From Photobacterium frigidiphilum (GTDB lineage Bacteria; Pseudomonadota; Gammaproteobacteria; Enterobacterales; Vibrionaceae), in assembly GCF_003025615.1 (NCBI RefSeq), contig NZ_PYMJ01000013.1, positions 1 through 64,000 of the forward strand: DNA of 64,000 bases, in the 5' to 3' direction. Of this stretch, positions 44,562 through 53,246 are shown one piece after another (within the stretch, counting starts at the first letter, position 1; each line of letters starts with the position of its first letter). Made by a program: the position numbers and the translations under genes. A model generated the notes under the pieces. It saw only the letters and a list, made by a program, of their open reading frames with translations, did not search any database and had not been told where the DNA came from.

Positions 44562-45659
44562 ATGAATCTGGAACAGCAACGCCAACGAGCTCAACAAGCG
44601 TTTGTCGACAGCGGGGAGAATATCGTTGTCGGCACTTTAGAGGGTATATCGATAACGCTGGAGCAACTGAAAAATACAACGGCTGACTCAAATTATGTTG
44701 TCGAAACCTTCAATTCTGGTCTTACTGCTGTTGTTTTTCACCTGCAAATTGATGGTAAAAGCTGGACGTTGAAACAAAAAAGAGCAGTGAGCTTAGTCAA
44801 TAATATTGACGGTCAAACATCGTTTTTAAATGAAGTGCAGCGCAGGCGTGATCTTACAAACCTGAAGCAACGCGAATCTGAAAGCTTTAAGCACATCGTC
44901 GATACTCAATTTGCGTCATTCAACGACGGAATTATTTTGTCTCCATGGATTGAAGGTGAGCCCCTTTCCACCTTGAATCATGACGTATTCCAACAGATTT
45001 TTACCGCCATAGTAAACCTTGAGCTACACGGTTTATTCGAATGGGATTTCTGCCCAGGCAATATCTTATTAAATAGCCAAGGCGAGATAACACTGTTCGA
45101 CTTTGGTTATATGTATCAATTTAATTCTAGCATTCACTTTAATAACAATGGTCTCGATACACCGCTATTTCATGGTGTCGAACGTTTTGAAACGCGTTTC
45201 TTTTTTGATTGTTTACTAAAAAATACGAATAATTTGAGTACAGAAGCACTGTTTGATTTATACAAACTTGAAAAGCAATGTGCCCTAGAAGCCTACCAGC
45301 ATAAGTTACAACAACTTATTGTTCGGAATGCCGACACAAACGTAATCACATGGCAGCAAGCAATTAATCACCGCTGGCAAAATGCACTAACAAATGACGA
45401 AGAGTTACAAACCTTATATCTGGTTGAACGTTACCGTTCGAATGTGCTCGACCTACTTGATGATTTACACGGTCAATCTTGTAGCCCTTACACCCTAAGA
45501 AAAGCCGATTTAGCATTGAGCTTAATTGACCAATACTTTGAAATCATACAATCACAGAACGGGTTTTTCTTTGGTGATGAAACGTTAAGCAAAAGCGATC
45601 TGATTGCAAAATACAAGGAATTACGAGTAGATGCCCAACGCTTTCAGCTGAATAAATAA
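44562..45659 (+). CDS. Protein-kinase-like phosphotransferase
   Basis: A 365-residue protein with a kinase-fold core. An early Lys-bearing strand (KSWTLKQKRA) is followed by LSPWIEGEPLSTL as the hinge. The catalytic loop is FEWDFCPGNILLN, with Asp and Asn in HxDxxxxN-like spacing, and the metal motif ITLFDFGYMY is the DFG equivalent. It resembles aminoglycoside/choline kinase or LPS-kinase relatives. Target unknown. The ATG at 44562 has AAAAGGAAG 7 bases upstream, so I take it over the one at 44544. Single gene. Confidence 0.72.
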   Translation: MNLEQQRQRAQQAFVDSGENIVVGTLEGISITLEQLKNTTADSNYVVETFNSGLTAVVFHLQIDGKSWTLKQKRAVSLVNNIDGQTSFLNEVQRRRDLTNLKQRESESFKHIVDTQFASFNDGIILSPWIEGEPLSTLNHDVFQQIFTAIVNLELHGLFEWDFCPGNILLNSQGEITLFDFGYMYQFNSSIHFNNNGLDTPLFHGVERFETRFFFDCLLKNTNNLSTEALFDLYKLEKQCALEAYQHKLQQLIVRNADTNVITWQQAINHRWQNALTNDEELQTLYLVERYRSNVLDLLDDLHGQSCSPYTLRKADLALSLIDQYFEIIQSQNGFFFGDETLSKSDLIAKYKELRVDAQRFQLNK

Positions 45660-45924
45660 CACAAAAATAAGCCGTACAATGAATAGATGCTTCAAAGTAC
45701 GGCGTTAACCTCTCCCTTTTGTCTTACCTATCAATAAGCCATTTGTCTGCTATTCATTCGATACATTTATTGTATATATAATTGAATAAATATTTCTTTC
45801 ACAATGAAGATATAAGTCACAAAGCATTAACAATAAAGCCAAATTGATCACATTTTATTCAGCTATAGCTTTCCAATCCGTGTTATTTGTATATATATTA
45901 ACAATTACACAACATGGAGGTGAC

Positions 45925-47232
45925 ATGAATCAACTTACAGAATCTAACCAACCACTATTTAATGTTTGGTGCCGACTGATTGGTTTGAGCAGTATTGGTA
46001 TTTTTATCTTTTTCATTCCGATAACTATTAATGATAAGCAGAGTATTCCGCTCGATCACATCGTAAGTTGGATTAGAAGTGGGTTAGGTGATGGCGCTTC
46101 ATGGTATGCACTGTTCATGATTATCGCTGGTGCTATGTACCCTATCATTACGGGTAATTGGCGAAATAACCTGACAGAGAAAGTGTTTCTTTTTCTCAAA
46201 TGGCTCGGTGTTATTGCAGCCATTCTTGCTATAACTAAAACAGGTCCCGCCCAGTTACAAACACCAGATATGCTTCCTTTTCTGTTTGAAAAACTAGTAA
46301 TATCTGTTGGCTTAATTGTACCCGTTGGATCCGTTTTCCTCGCATTCCTAGTAAGCTACGGGTTATTAGAAACGATTGGTATTTTGCTGCAAAGGCTGAT
46401 GCAACCTATTTGGCGAACACCTGGCCGCTCAGCAATAGATGCCGTAGCTTCATTTGTTGGTAGCTATTCTATTGGTTTGCTGATTACAAATCGTGTGTAC
46501 CTCGCAGGGCATTATTCACCGCGTGAAGCAGCCATCATTGCAACCGGTTTTTCGACTGTTTCGGCAACCTTCATGATCATTGTCGCAAAGACACTAAATT
46601 TGATGGAATACTGGAATCTATACTTTTGGCTCACACTGCTTATTACCTTCGTTGTAACAGCGATTACTGTTCGTTTACCTCCTCTTTCTAGAATCAGTAA
46701 TGAAGCAAAGTATAGAGAACCGGAATGCGAAACAGGCCATAGAATTAAAACAGCAATACAAAATGGACTTGAAGTTGCAGATAAAGCCCCTTCAGTTGGG
46801 AAGAACGTACTCGAAAACCTAAAAGATGGTTTCATTATGACAATCAGTATCTTGCCATCAATAATGTCAGTCGGCGTTATAGGGTTACTTGCTGCGAAGT
46901 ACACGCCTATTTTTGATTGGGTTGGTTATTTATTCTATCCAGTGACTTGGTTATGGGGCTTAGAAAATGGAATGGAATTAGCAAAAGCCAGTGCCGCAGG
47001 CTTAGCAGAAATGTTTTTACCTGCCTTATTAATGAAAGACGCTGATATTATTTCAAGGTTTTCTGCTGGTGTTGTTTGCGTATCATCTATTCTCTTTTTC
47101 TCTGCCTCAATACCCTGCATTCTATCGACACGAATCCCTTTAAATATCGGTCAACTTGTTATTGTTTGGTTTATTCGTACCTTCCTAAGTCTAATGCTCG
47201 CTATCCCTACAGCATTATTACTCTTTAGCTAA
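45925..47232 (+). CDS. YjiH-family membrane protein (nucleoside-recognition/GATE domain)
   Basis: A 435-residue inner-membrane protein with about ten helices. The GATE/nucleoside-recognition signature is FVGSYSIGLLITNRVYLAGH, and the segment ILPSIMSVGVIGLLAAKYTP is also typical of YjiH. Function of the family is unsettled. The ATG at 45925 follows a near-ideal GGAGGTGAC, which excludes the longer frame. A copy of the palindromic repeat begins 30 bases after the stop. Confidence 0.85.
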   Translation: MNQLTESNQPLFNVWCRLIGLSSIGIFIFFIPITINDKQSIPLDHIVSWIRSGLGDGASWYALFMIIAGAMYPIITGNWRNNLTEKVFLFLKWLGVIAAILAITKTGPAQLQTPDMLPFLFEKLVISVGLIVPVGSVFLAFLVSYGLLETIGILLQRLMQPIWRTPGRSAIDAVASFVGSYSIGLLITNRVYLAGHYSPREAAIIATGFSTVSATFMIIVAKTLNLMEYWNLYFWLTLLITFVVTAITVRLPPLSRISNEAKYREPECETGHRIKTAIQNGLEVADKAPSVGKNVLENLKDGFIMTISILPSIMSVGVIGLLAAKYTPIFDWVGYLFYPVTWLWGLENGMELAKASAAGLAEMFLPALLMKDADIISRFSAGVVCVSSILFFSASIPCILSTRIPLNIGQLVIVWFIRTFLSLMLAIPTALLLFS

Positions 47233-47262
47233 AACAAAAGGCTATGTCTGAGCAAGTTGTTG

Positions 47263-47531
47263 TATTCCCAAGCTACCTCAAGATGCAGGATTCAGAGTGA
47301 TATCAGCGTATTTAATTCAGGAAAATGTGTGTAAGAATAGCATTCTCTTTCAAACACATTTGACACAGAAGTAGATACGCTGAATCACTCCCAAAGGGCG
47401 AGTTTTGTTGGGCTCTATGCGGTGGGTGTTACTTATTTTCAACGTAGAACGACTAGGTCTATAAATAAGCGCCTTGTCTATAGCCCAACAAATTCTCGCT
47501 GAAACGAGCATCTTGAGGTAACTTGGGTATA
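47263..47531. repeat. Second full copy of the palindromic repeat
   Basis: 269 bases that align with 18288-18553 along their whole length (for example the shared block TCACTCCCAAAGGGCGAGTT and the shared end TTGAGGTAACTTGGGTATA). About one base in ten differs. The left end has TATTCCCAAG where the other has TATACCCAAG. Confidence 0.85.
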
Positions 47532-47727
47532 TATGGTGTGGACAAAAATACCGCTTTCTTATGGCGCCATCGATTCTTGACGCTTATAAATACTCATCAC
47601 ATAGCGTTGGATATTCGATAGGGAGTAAATAAGGCTATATTTATGAATGGATTATTGATTACGATTAGGTAGTTAGTGATCTTTTAGGAATTATAATAGA
47701 AACTCAATCTATAATGCATCAAACGTA
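47532..47727. other. Spacer before the TetR/AfsA-like cluster
   Basis: No gene or hairpin recognised; it separates the repeat from a doubtful minus-strand frame. Confidence 0.35.
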
Positions 47728-48018
47728 TCAGATTTTAACCATCATGCTTGGAACTGTTTTTTGTTTGGGATATCTGGGTAATATGTTCATTTTCTGAATG
47801 TTGGTGTCAAGAAGTTGAGCATAACGCTCTGCATTGAACATATAGAAATGACTATAATCGAACCCGAAGACACAGCGCTCGAAATTTCTTAGTTCAGATA
47901 ACCTATCTGCTAGCTTGAGATAACTCACAAACAAGCACTGTCCAAGATTATTTTTCAAACGGAATTGTGAAGTGTGCCGATAATATCTACTTAAAGTCAT
48001 TTTTTGACACTGCGTCAT
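47728..48018 (-). CDS. Hypothetical protein divergent from TetR gene
   Basis: A 96-codon frame, basic and aromatic-rich (RYYRHTSQFRLKNN, FGFDYSHFYMFNAERY). No family recognised. It reads away from the TetR gene and its ribosome site is unclear. It could be a fragment of a larger gene. Confidence 0.35.
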   Translation of the reverse strand: MTQCQKMTLSRYYRHTSQFRLKNNLGQCLFVSYLKLADRLSELRNFERCVFGFDYSHFYMFNAERYAQLLDTNIQKMNILPRYPKQKTVPSMMVKI

Positions 48019-48070
48019 AAAGTGACAAGTTGATTGCGTGCGACTATTTAATTATACTGATTGCATATTA

Positions 48071-48790
48071 ATGGTGAACAGAGTGAAAACAAGAAAACAA
48101 CGCGAATTAGCCCAACGGCATCAATTGATTTTGGACCAAAGTATCGAGCTCATTCATGCTGAGGGTATTTCTTCAGTGAGAATGGAACGGCTGGCACAAT
48201 TGACGGAATATTCCAAAGGTACAATCTATCAGCATTTTACAGGGCGCGAAGATTTGTTGTTATCGGTCAGTAACACTTCTCTGGATAAGCAGCTAACTGC
48301 CATTGGTGCTATAGATAGTTTATCGTTATCTTTGCGAGAAAAGTTGATTGCGATAATCTTTGCTTATCAGATTATGAACGGTCAACAGCGAAGCCAACTG
48401 GAATTGCTTAAATTCGTTCAATCAGAGGAATGTCAATCGAAAGCCAGTGCCGCAACATTATCAGAGCACCATAGCTTATATAGCAAGTTAGTAGGTAGCG
48501 TCTATGATGTCATTCATCAGGCTATCAATACGCAAAAGCTACAGCTTAAGAATAATATTACTGCTGACGATATTTTTGGCTCGGTATGGGCCTTTGCCTT
48601 TGGTGCGACATTTTTAAATGCTCTTTCCGCCAATAAAACACAAAGTCTGTGTCCTGAGGTTACAGAGGTCGGACTTATTAAGCTAATTTCGACTAGCTTC
48701 GATGCCTTGGCCTGGGAGCCTCTAAGTCATCAATACGACGAAAACGCACTTTATGAAAAAGTTTTAATATTATGTAAATCTATTGGCTGA
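48071..48790 (+). CDS. TetR-family regulator of the AfsA-like cluster
   Basis: A 239-residue repressor-type protein. The helix-turn-helix is at about residues 14-58 (DQSIELIHAEGISSVRME, then TEYSKGTIYQHFTGREDL). The C-terminal ligand domain is larger than average. It is the first gene of a run of seven in the same direction, 38 bases from the next. TetR proteins are the receptors for gamma-butyrolactones in Streptomyces, and here one is placed next to an AfsA-like gene; it may sense the product or its precursor. ATG at 48071; GTG at 48083 is an alternative. Confidence 0.83.
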   Translation: MVNRVKTRKQRELAQRHQLILDQSIELIHAEGISSVRMERLAQLTEYSKGTIYQHFTGREDLLLSVSNTSLDKQLTAIGAIDSLSLSLREKLIAIIFAYQIMNGQQRSQLELLKFVQSEECQSKASAATLSEHHSLYSKLVGSVYDVIHQAINTQKLQLKNNITADDIFGSVWAFAFGATFLNALSANKTQSLCPEVTEVGLIKLISTSFDALAWEPLSHQYDENALYEKVLILCKSIG

Positions 48791-48828
48791 CGCTTCCTGT
48801 CAGTCGAGCATACTGACAGGTAATCATC

Positions 48829-49614
48829 ATGAAGAAATACTTAGTTCCACTTCTATCTCTTTCATTACTTTTATCTTCTTCTTTATTGGCACAGGAGAGC
48901 CAACAAAAAGGACAAAAAATTGCCCAGCAAGTCAAAGATCAAGAAAAAGGTTTTAATGGCACATGGGTCAGCGCTACAATGATACTAAGAAATGCTGCTG
49001 GAAATGAAAGTACTCGGCAGCTTAGTATTAAAACTTTGGAAGTTGAAAATGATGGTGATAAATCTATTATTGTTTTCGATACTCCAAAGGACATCCGCAA
49101 CACCAAATTACTGTCCTGGACTCATGCTCTCGAATCTGATGAACAATGGTTATACTTACCGGCTCTTAAACGAACCAAACGAATCTCATCAAAAAACAAA
49201 TCTGGTCCATTTGTCGGTAGTGAATTTGCCTATGAAGATCTCTCATCTCAAGAGATTGAAAAATACACATATCAATATTTAGGTGAAGATATACTTGATG
49301 GAAAACCTCAGCTTATTATTGAACGTATCCCTACCTTTTCTAACTCTGGTTATAGTAAACAAATTGTTTGGGTTGACGAAAAGGATTTGATTTTCACTAA
49401 AATTGACTTTTATGATCGAAAAGATACGCACTTAAAAACATTATCGCTAAATAATTATCAGAAGTATTTAAATAAGTTCTGGCGTGCTCATAAATTAGAA
49501 ATGATAAATATTCAAACAGGTAAAAGTACAACGTTGAACTGGGGAGAGTATACTTTTACTAATAACTTCTCTGACAATGATTTCACTCCAGCCATATTAA
49601 GACGTAATATTTAA
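48829..49614 (+). CDS. LolA-like outer-membrane lipoprotein-sorting protein
   Basis: A 261-residue exported protein with a clear signal peptide (MKKYLVPLLSLSLLLSSSLLAQ). The body is a LolA/LolB-like half-barrel with DEQWLYLPALKRTKRISS and GPFVGSEFAYEDL, the segment shared by proteins that accompany MMPL/RND exporters. It is expected to carry a lipid across the periplasm. It belongs to the operon with the barrel protein 9 bases downstream. Confidence 0.8.
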   Translation: MKKYLVPLLSLSLLLSSSLLAQESQQKGQKIAQQVKDQEKGFNGTWVSATMILRNAAGNESTRQLSIKTLEVENDGDKSIIVFDTPKDIRNTKLLSWTHALESDEQWLYLPALKRTKRISSKNKSGPFVGSEFAYEDLSSQEIEKYTYQYLGEDILDGKPQLIIERIPTFSNSGYSKQIVWVDEKDLIFTKIDFYDRKDTHLKTLSLNNYQKYLNKFWRAHKLEMINIQTGKSTTLNWGEYTFTNNFSDNDFTPAILRRNI

Positions 49615-49623
49615 GAGACGACT

Positions 49624-50802
49624 ATGAGTAATGTTATTTACTTGCTGCTTATTTTAGTTGCAAGCTATTTTGTCATGCCTGTTGTTTATGCCCAATCTTT
49701 ATCAATAGAGTTACAGCAACGGCTGTTTACTCACAACAACACTCAGGTATCGCAGCATAATGCTTATACAACGGCCCTCATCAAAGGCGAAATAGGTTAT
49801 GAGTGGGAAAACGTTAGCTTGGGTTTTGAACCTTTAGTTTCTATCAGTAATGATGATGCCTTGCAGTACGCTGATATTCAACAGCTTCTGCTTACTCACT
49901 ATTTCGATACGGCGCAGATTTTTTACGGCATAGATACGGTCTTCTGGGGGGTGACCGAAAGTTACCACTTAGTTGATATCATCAACCAAGTAAATATTGT
50001 CGCAGATCCTAAACGGGAAGCAAAGCTAGGTCAGCCAATGATTGGAGCCTCTTGGTTTATTGATAACCATACTGTTGACCTTTATTACCTTCCTTATTTT
50101 CGCGAGCAATATACTCCTGAAAGTAATAGCCGGCCATGGAGAGGGCTGCCTATTAATGACAAGGCCATGTATGAGTCCTCTCGTGAACAAAAGCATGTTG
50201 ACTGGGCTGTGCGTTTGAGTGGCTTTATTGATGACATTGACTACGGGTTTGGTTATTTTCGCGGTACGCAAAGAAATCCTATTTATGAGCTTCACCATAA
50301 CTCTTCGCAATTGGCGCTGACCCCCTTCTATTATCAAACCCAGCAGTGGAGTATTGATCTGCAATATACCTATGAAAGCTGGCTGTTCAAAGGAGAAATA
50401 GTTTATGAGTCACCTAACTCACTGTCATCGCAGTATGCATGGGTCGGGGGATTTGAGTACGGTATCTATAATATTGTCGATTCGAGTCAAGATATCAGCC
50501 TGTTGTTAGAAGGTCTTTATTCCAATAACAAAGATAGTAACCTGCTTCCTTTTACTCAACATATCATGTCAGGACTTCGCTGGGATGCGAATAATGACAG
50601 CTCGACTAATGCACTTCTTACTCTTATCCATGGTATAGAAGGAAATGACAGCACTATTTATATTAATGCTCAACACAGGATTAACGAGTCTATAAGTCTC
50701 TCGTTAGATGGGTGGTTATTTTATAAGGTAGAAAATCAACCTCAACTCGCGGCCTATCAGAATGAAGACTATTTTCAATTTAACTTAACGTATCACTTGT
50801 AA
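49624..50802 (+). CDS. Outer-membrane beta-barrel protein
   Basis: A 392-residue exported protein with a signal peptide ending near VVYAQ and a long series of amphipathic beta strands with alternating aromatic residues. The last residue pattern, FQFNLTYHL, is typical of barrels inserted by Bam. It resembles DUF1302-like proteins found next to LolA-like and MMPL genes. It likely forms the outer-membrane exit or acceptor of the system. Confidence 0.75.
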   Translation: MSNVIYLLLILVASYFVMPVVYAQSLSIELQQRLFTHNNTQVSQHNAYTTALIKGEIGYEWENVSLGFEPLVSISNDDALQYADIQQLLLTHYFDTAQIFYGIDTVFWGVTESYHLVDIINQVNIVADPKREAKLGQPMIGASWFIDNHTVDLYYLPYFREQYTPESNSRPWRGLPINDKAMYESSREQKHVDWAVRLSGFIDDIDYGFGYFRGTQRNPIYELHHNSSQLALTPFYYQTQQWSIDLQYTYESWLFKGEIVYESPNSLSSQYAWVGGFEYGIYNIVDSSQDISLLLEGLYSNNKDSNLLPFTQHIMSGLRWDANNDSSTNALLTLIHGIEGNDSTIYINAQHRINESISLSLDGWLFYKVENQPQLAAYQNEDYFQFNLTYHL

Positions 50803-50822
50803 TTTATATAAGGAAATATAAG

Positions 50823-51560
50823 GTGCAACACAAACTTGCTATTGGAGAGAGATTTAGATCACTTTGTGAAATAGAAAACTGCATTGATATAAAGGATATC
50901 AAAAATAATGAACATTCACTAATTTACAGTAATGGTTTTGGCCTGAATAAGGATGAATTAAACCATATTGAAAAACACACTAACTTTATATCATCCAATC
51001 AAAAATCAGGATTTATTTCTAAGGAGTATACAAAAGATAATAATCACCCTACACATAAGCATAGAGACGAAAATATTTTGGTGAAGCATTTATTTCAGAA
51101 AGGGAATGAAGAATACACCGCAGACTTATGTCTAGATGGAAGAAATGAATTTTTATTAGACCATGTTAATGGTGTACATATTCCCGGACTTGTATTTATT
51201 GAGGCTACCCGTCAAATAGCCATGTCTATCTTTCATATTTATGTTCAGCCAGATGAAGATGATGTCTATTTCGTACTAAACGAAATCAGCTCTTCATATT
51301 TAGGTTTTGCATTCCCAATAGATACGAAAGCACAGGCACACCTTGCTTTAATCTGTGAAAAAACAAATCAATATCTGATAACCATTAGTTTTAGTCAAAA
51401 TGACAAAACGATTGTGCACTCCAAAGCCGCATTTACCATTCATGAAAAAAAACGATTTTCATTATTTGAAAAAAAATCAGCACAGAAAGCCATAAAAAAA
51501 CAAATTGGCACTTATAAAAATCAGCATCAAGAAAAGGAGGTAATTAATGCAGAGAGATAA
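50823..51560 (+). CDS. AfsA-like hotdog-fold protein
   Basis: A 245-residue protein with an AfsA-type hotdog domain. Key segment: DHVNGVHIPGLVFIEATRQI at residues 113-132, with D113, H114, E127 and R130/Q131 placed as in AfsA (A-factor synthase), which joins a beta-ketoacyl chain to dihydroxyacetone phosphate. Classical AfsA has two such domains in about 300 residues. Here only one clear motif is seen, with a divergent N-terminal 100 and a basic tail. GTG start with AAGGAAA upstream. It overlaps the SDR gene by 14 bases. The reaction is inferred. Confidence 0.7.
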   Translation: MQHKLAIGERFRSLCEIENCIDIKDIKNNEHSLIYSNGFGLNKDELNHIEKHTNFISSNQKSGFISKEYTKDNNHPTHKHRDENILVKHLFQKGNEEYTADLCLDGRNEFLLDHVNGVHIPGLVFIEATRQIAMSIFHIYVQPDEDDVYFVLNEISSSYLGFAFPIDTKAQAHLALICEKTNQYLITISFSQNDKTIVHSKAAFTIHEKKRFSLFEKKSAQKAIKKQIGTYKNQHQEKEVINAER

Positions 51561-52314
51561 ACTATTGGCTGGCAAAGTTGCTCTTATTTCGGGTATTACC
51601 AGTGGTATTGGCGAAGCTACCGCCAGACTGTTTTCCCAGCAAGGTGCATCGCTGGTACTCGTAGCCCGAAATGAGAACAAAGGGCAGATGTTGGCTGAAG
51701 AGCTAAACGCACAGTATCCCACTTTGTTTATAAAAGCCGATATTACTCAGACAGATCAGGTCGATCGTGTATTCGAGCAGACGATGGCTGAGTTTGGTGG
51801 TATTGACTGTGCGTTTAACAACGCTGGGATAGATGGCAGCAAGCAACCCATATCAGAAACCAGTGATGAAATATGGAATCAAATCATTAATACCAACCTC
51901 AATGGTACTTGGAATATGTTGAATCGCCAGCTTTCTATCATGTCAAAACAAGGCCATGGCACTATCGTTAATATGGCATCCATCTGTAGTGTGCTTGCTC
52001 GCCCTAACCGTGCTGCTTACAACACGAGCCGACATGCGGTTCTAGGGTTAACGCGAAGTGCTGCGGTTGAATATGCCAAGCAAGGAGTGCGCGTTAACGC
52101 CGTTGCCCCCGGTGCTATCGATACCCCAATCTTTGAAAGAAGTACTCAGAAAGATCCCCAATTAATTGCCAAATATCATCAGGCACACCCTATCGGTCGT
52201 ATAGGCCAGCCTAGCGAGGTCGCTGAAGCGGCGCTGTGGCTATGCTCTGATCTCTCATCATTTGTCGTCGGCCACACGTTAATGGTCGATGGTGGTTTTT
52301 CAATCTCAGGATAA
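51547..52314 (+). CDS. SDR-family oxidoreductase
   Basis: A 255-residue NAD(P)H-dependent reductase. The cofactor motif is SGITSGIGEATARLF (TGxxxGIG type), followed by NNAGIDG. The catalytic residues are in NMASICSVLARPNRAAYNTSRHA: the Tyr is present, but the usual Tyr-x-x-x-Lys motif has Arg (YNTSR) where Lys normally sits. PGAIDTPIF follows. In A-factor-type pathways an SDR or similar enzyme reduces the butenolide or keto group; this one overlaps the AfsA-like gene and is likely to act on its product. It contains no signal peptide. Confidence 0.8.
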   Translation: MQRDKLLAGKVALISGITSGIGEATARLFSQQGASLVLVARNENKGQMLAEELNAQYPTLFIKADITQTDQVDRVFEQTMAEFGGIDCAFNNAGIDGSKQPISETSDEIWNQIINTNLNGTWNMLNRQLSIMSKQGHGTIVNMASICSVLARPNRAAYNTSRHAVLGLTRSAAVEYAKQGVRVNAVAPGAIDTPIFERSTQKDPQLIAKYHQAHPIGRIGQPSEVAEAALWLCSDLSSFVVGHTLMVDGGFSISG

Positions 52315-52326
52315 AAGGAGTTTCAC

Positions 52327-53241
52327 ATGAACAATAATATTATTTTTTTTGAAAAAGATCAGGATTGCCGGTGGATTAGCAAAGAGATTTCTGACGTTTT
52401 CCCTCTATATCTGTACGACGAAACTGAGTTTGAAGGAAAAGCAGTGACTTTCTATATCATATTGGAGTGGTTACAGCGTAAAAATCGCGGAGCTAATCCG
52501 AAAATGTTAGAAGAACTAGGTGTAAATGTAGTGCCAACTGTCGCAGATCTTCCCGAAGGGGCTGGGGTGTTTGTTACTGGGTATGATGCTGATTATGCAG
52601 AGCTGCAGCAATTAAAAGCCGATGGCGTCCCCGTTATTGATCGTCCCTGCCCTTGGGTCAGAAAGCTTCGCGATCAGATCCTCAGCTTTGACAATGAGAG
52701 TTACCAGATGGTACTTGTGATTGATGAAAATCATATGGTATACGACTGTTTCAAAAACCTGATCCCCTCAGATGCCATTATCGTACAGCCTCAAAATTTC
52801 AAAGAACGTATTTGTCATCTTAAATTATCACGCCCTCTTTCTTTACTTAGTTATACCGTGTTCAGGCGAACAGATATCGAAGCGATGGCAGACTTCATTT
52901 TGCAAGAATACCCCAATCAGGAACATCATCTTCATAATTATAAAAAAACGCTCTGCTTATGGACAAAACAAGGTCTGTTTGAAGAGGTGGAAGATAAATG
53001 CCAAAGCCACCGTCTTGATGAAGTATGGATTATCTGCTCAAACCGAGGCGATCGCTCTACTCAATCATTGATTCAGCAAGTCGAAGATAGTCAAGCGATA
53101 CCAGTGATTATCGAAAAAGTAGCAGATATTCCTTCTCGAGATGACAAAAAAAAGATCGGTGTACTTTTTGCCCCAATCCCTAAAAGCACAGCTCTGCTTG
53201 AAATCAAGCAAGCCCTAATAACGATGGCAGAACAAGGATAA
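52327..53241 (+). CDS. IspH (LytB)-like protein with altered active site
   Basis: A 304-residue protein that follows IspH, the 4-hydroxy-3-methylbut-2-enyl diphosphate reductase, from end to end at low identity. The three cluster Cys positions are kept: C14 (DQDCRW), C108 (DRPCPWVRKL) and C210 (TLCLWTKQG). Substrate residues differ. The E. coli His 74 position (SAHGVS) reads TGYDAD here, and the GHPE motif reads ENHMV, so its Glu 126 becomes Val. It may be an [Fe-S] enzyme with a new substrate. It lies 12 bases after the SDR gene and 5 before the transporter gene. Alignment was done by eye. Confidence 0.65.
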   Translation: MNNNIIFFEKDQDCRWISKEISDVFPLYLYDETEFEGKAVTFYIILEWLQRKNRGANPKMLEELGVNVVPTVADLPEGAGVFVTGYDADYAELQQLKADGVPVIDRPCPWVRKLRDQILSFDNESYQMVLVIDENHMVYDCFKNLIPSDAIIVQPQNFKERICHLKLSRPLSLLSYTVFRRTDIEAMADFILQEYPNQEHHLHNYKKTLCLWTKQGLFEEVEDKCQSHRLDEVWIICSNRGDRSTQSLIQQVEDSQAIPVIIEKVADIPSRDDKKKIGVLFAPIPKSTALLEIKQALITMAEQG

Positions 53242-53246
53242 TCCTG

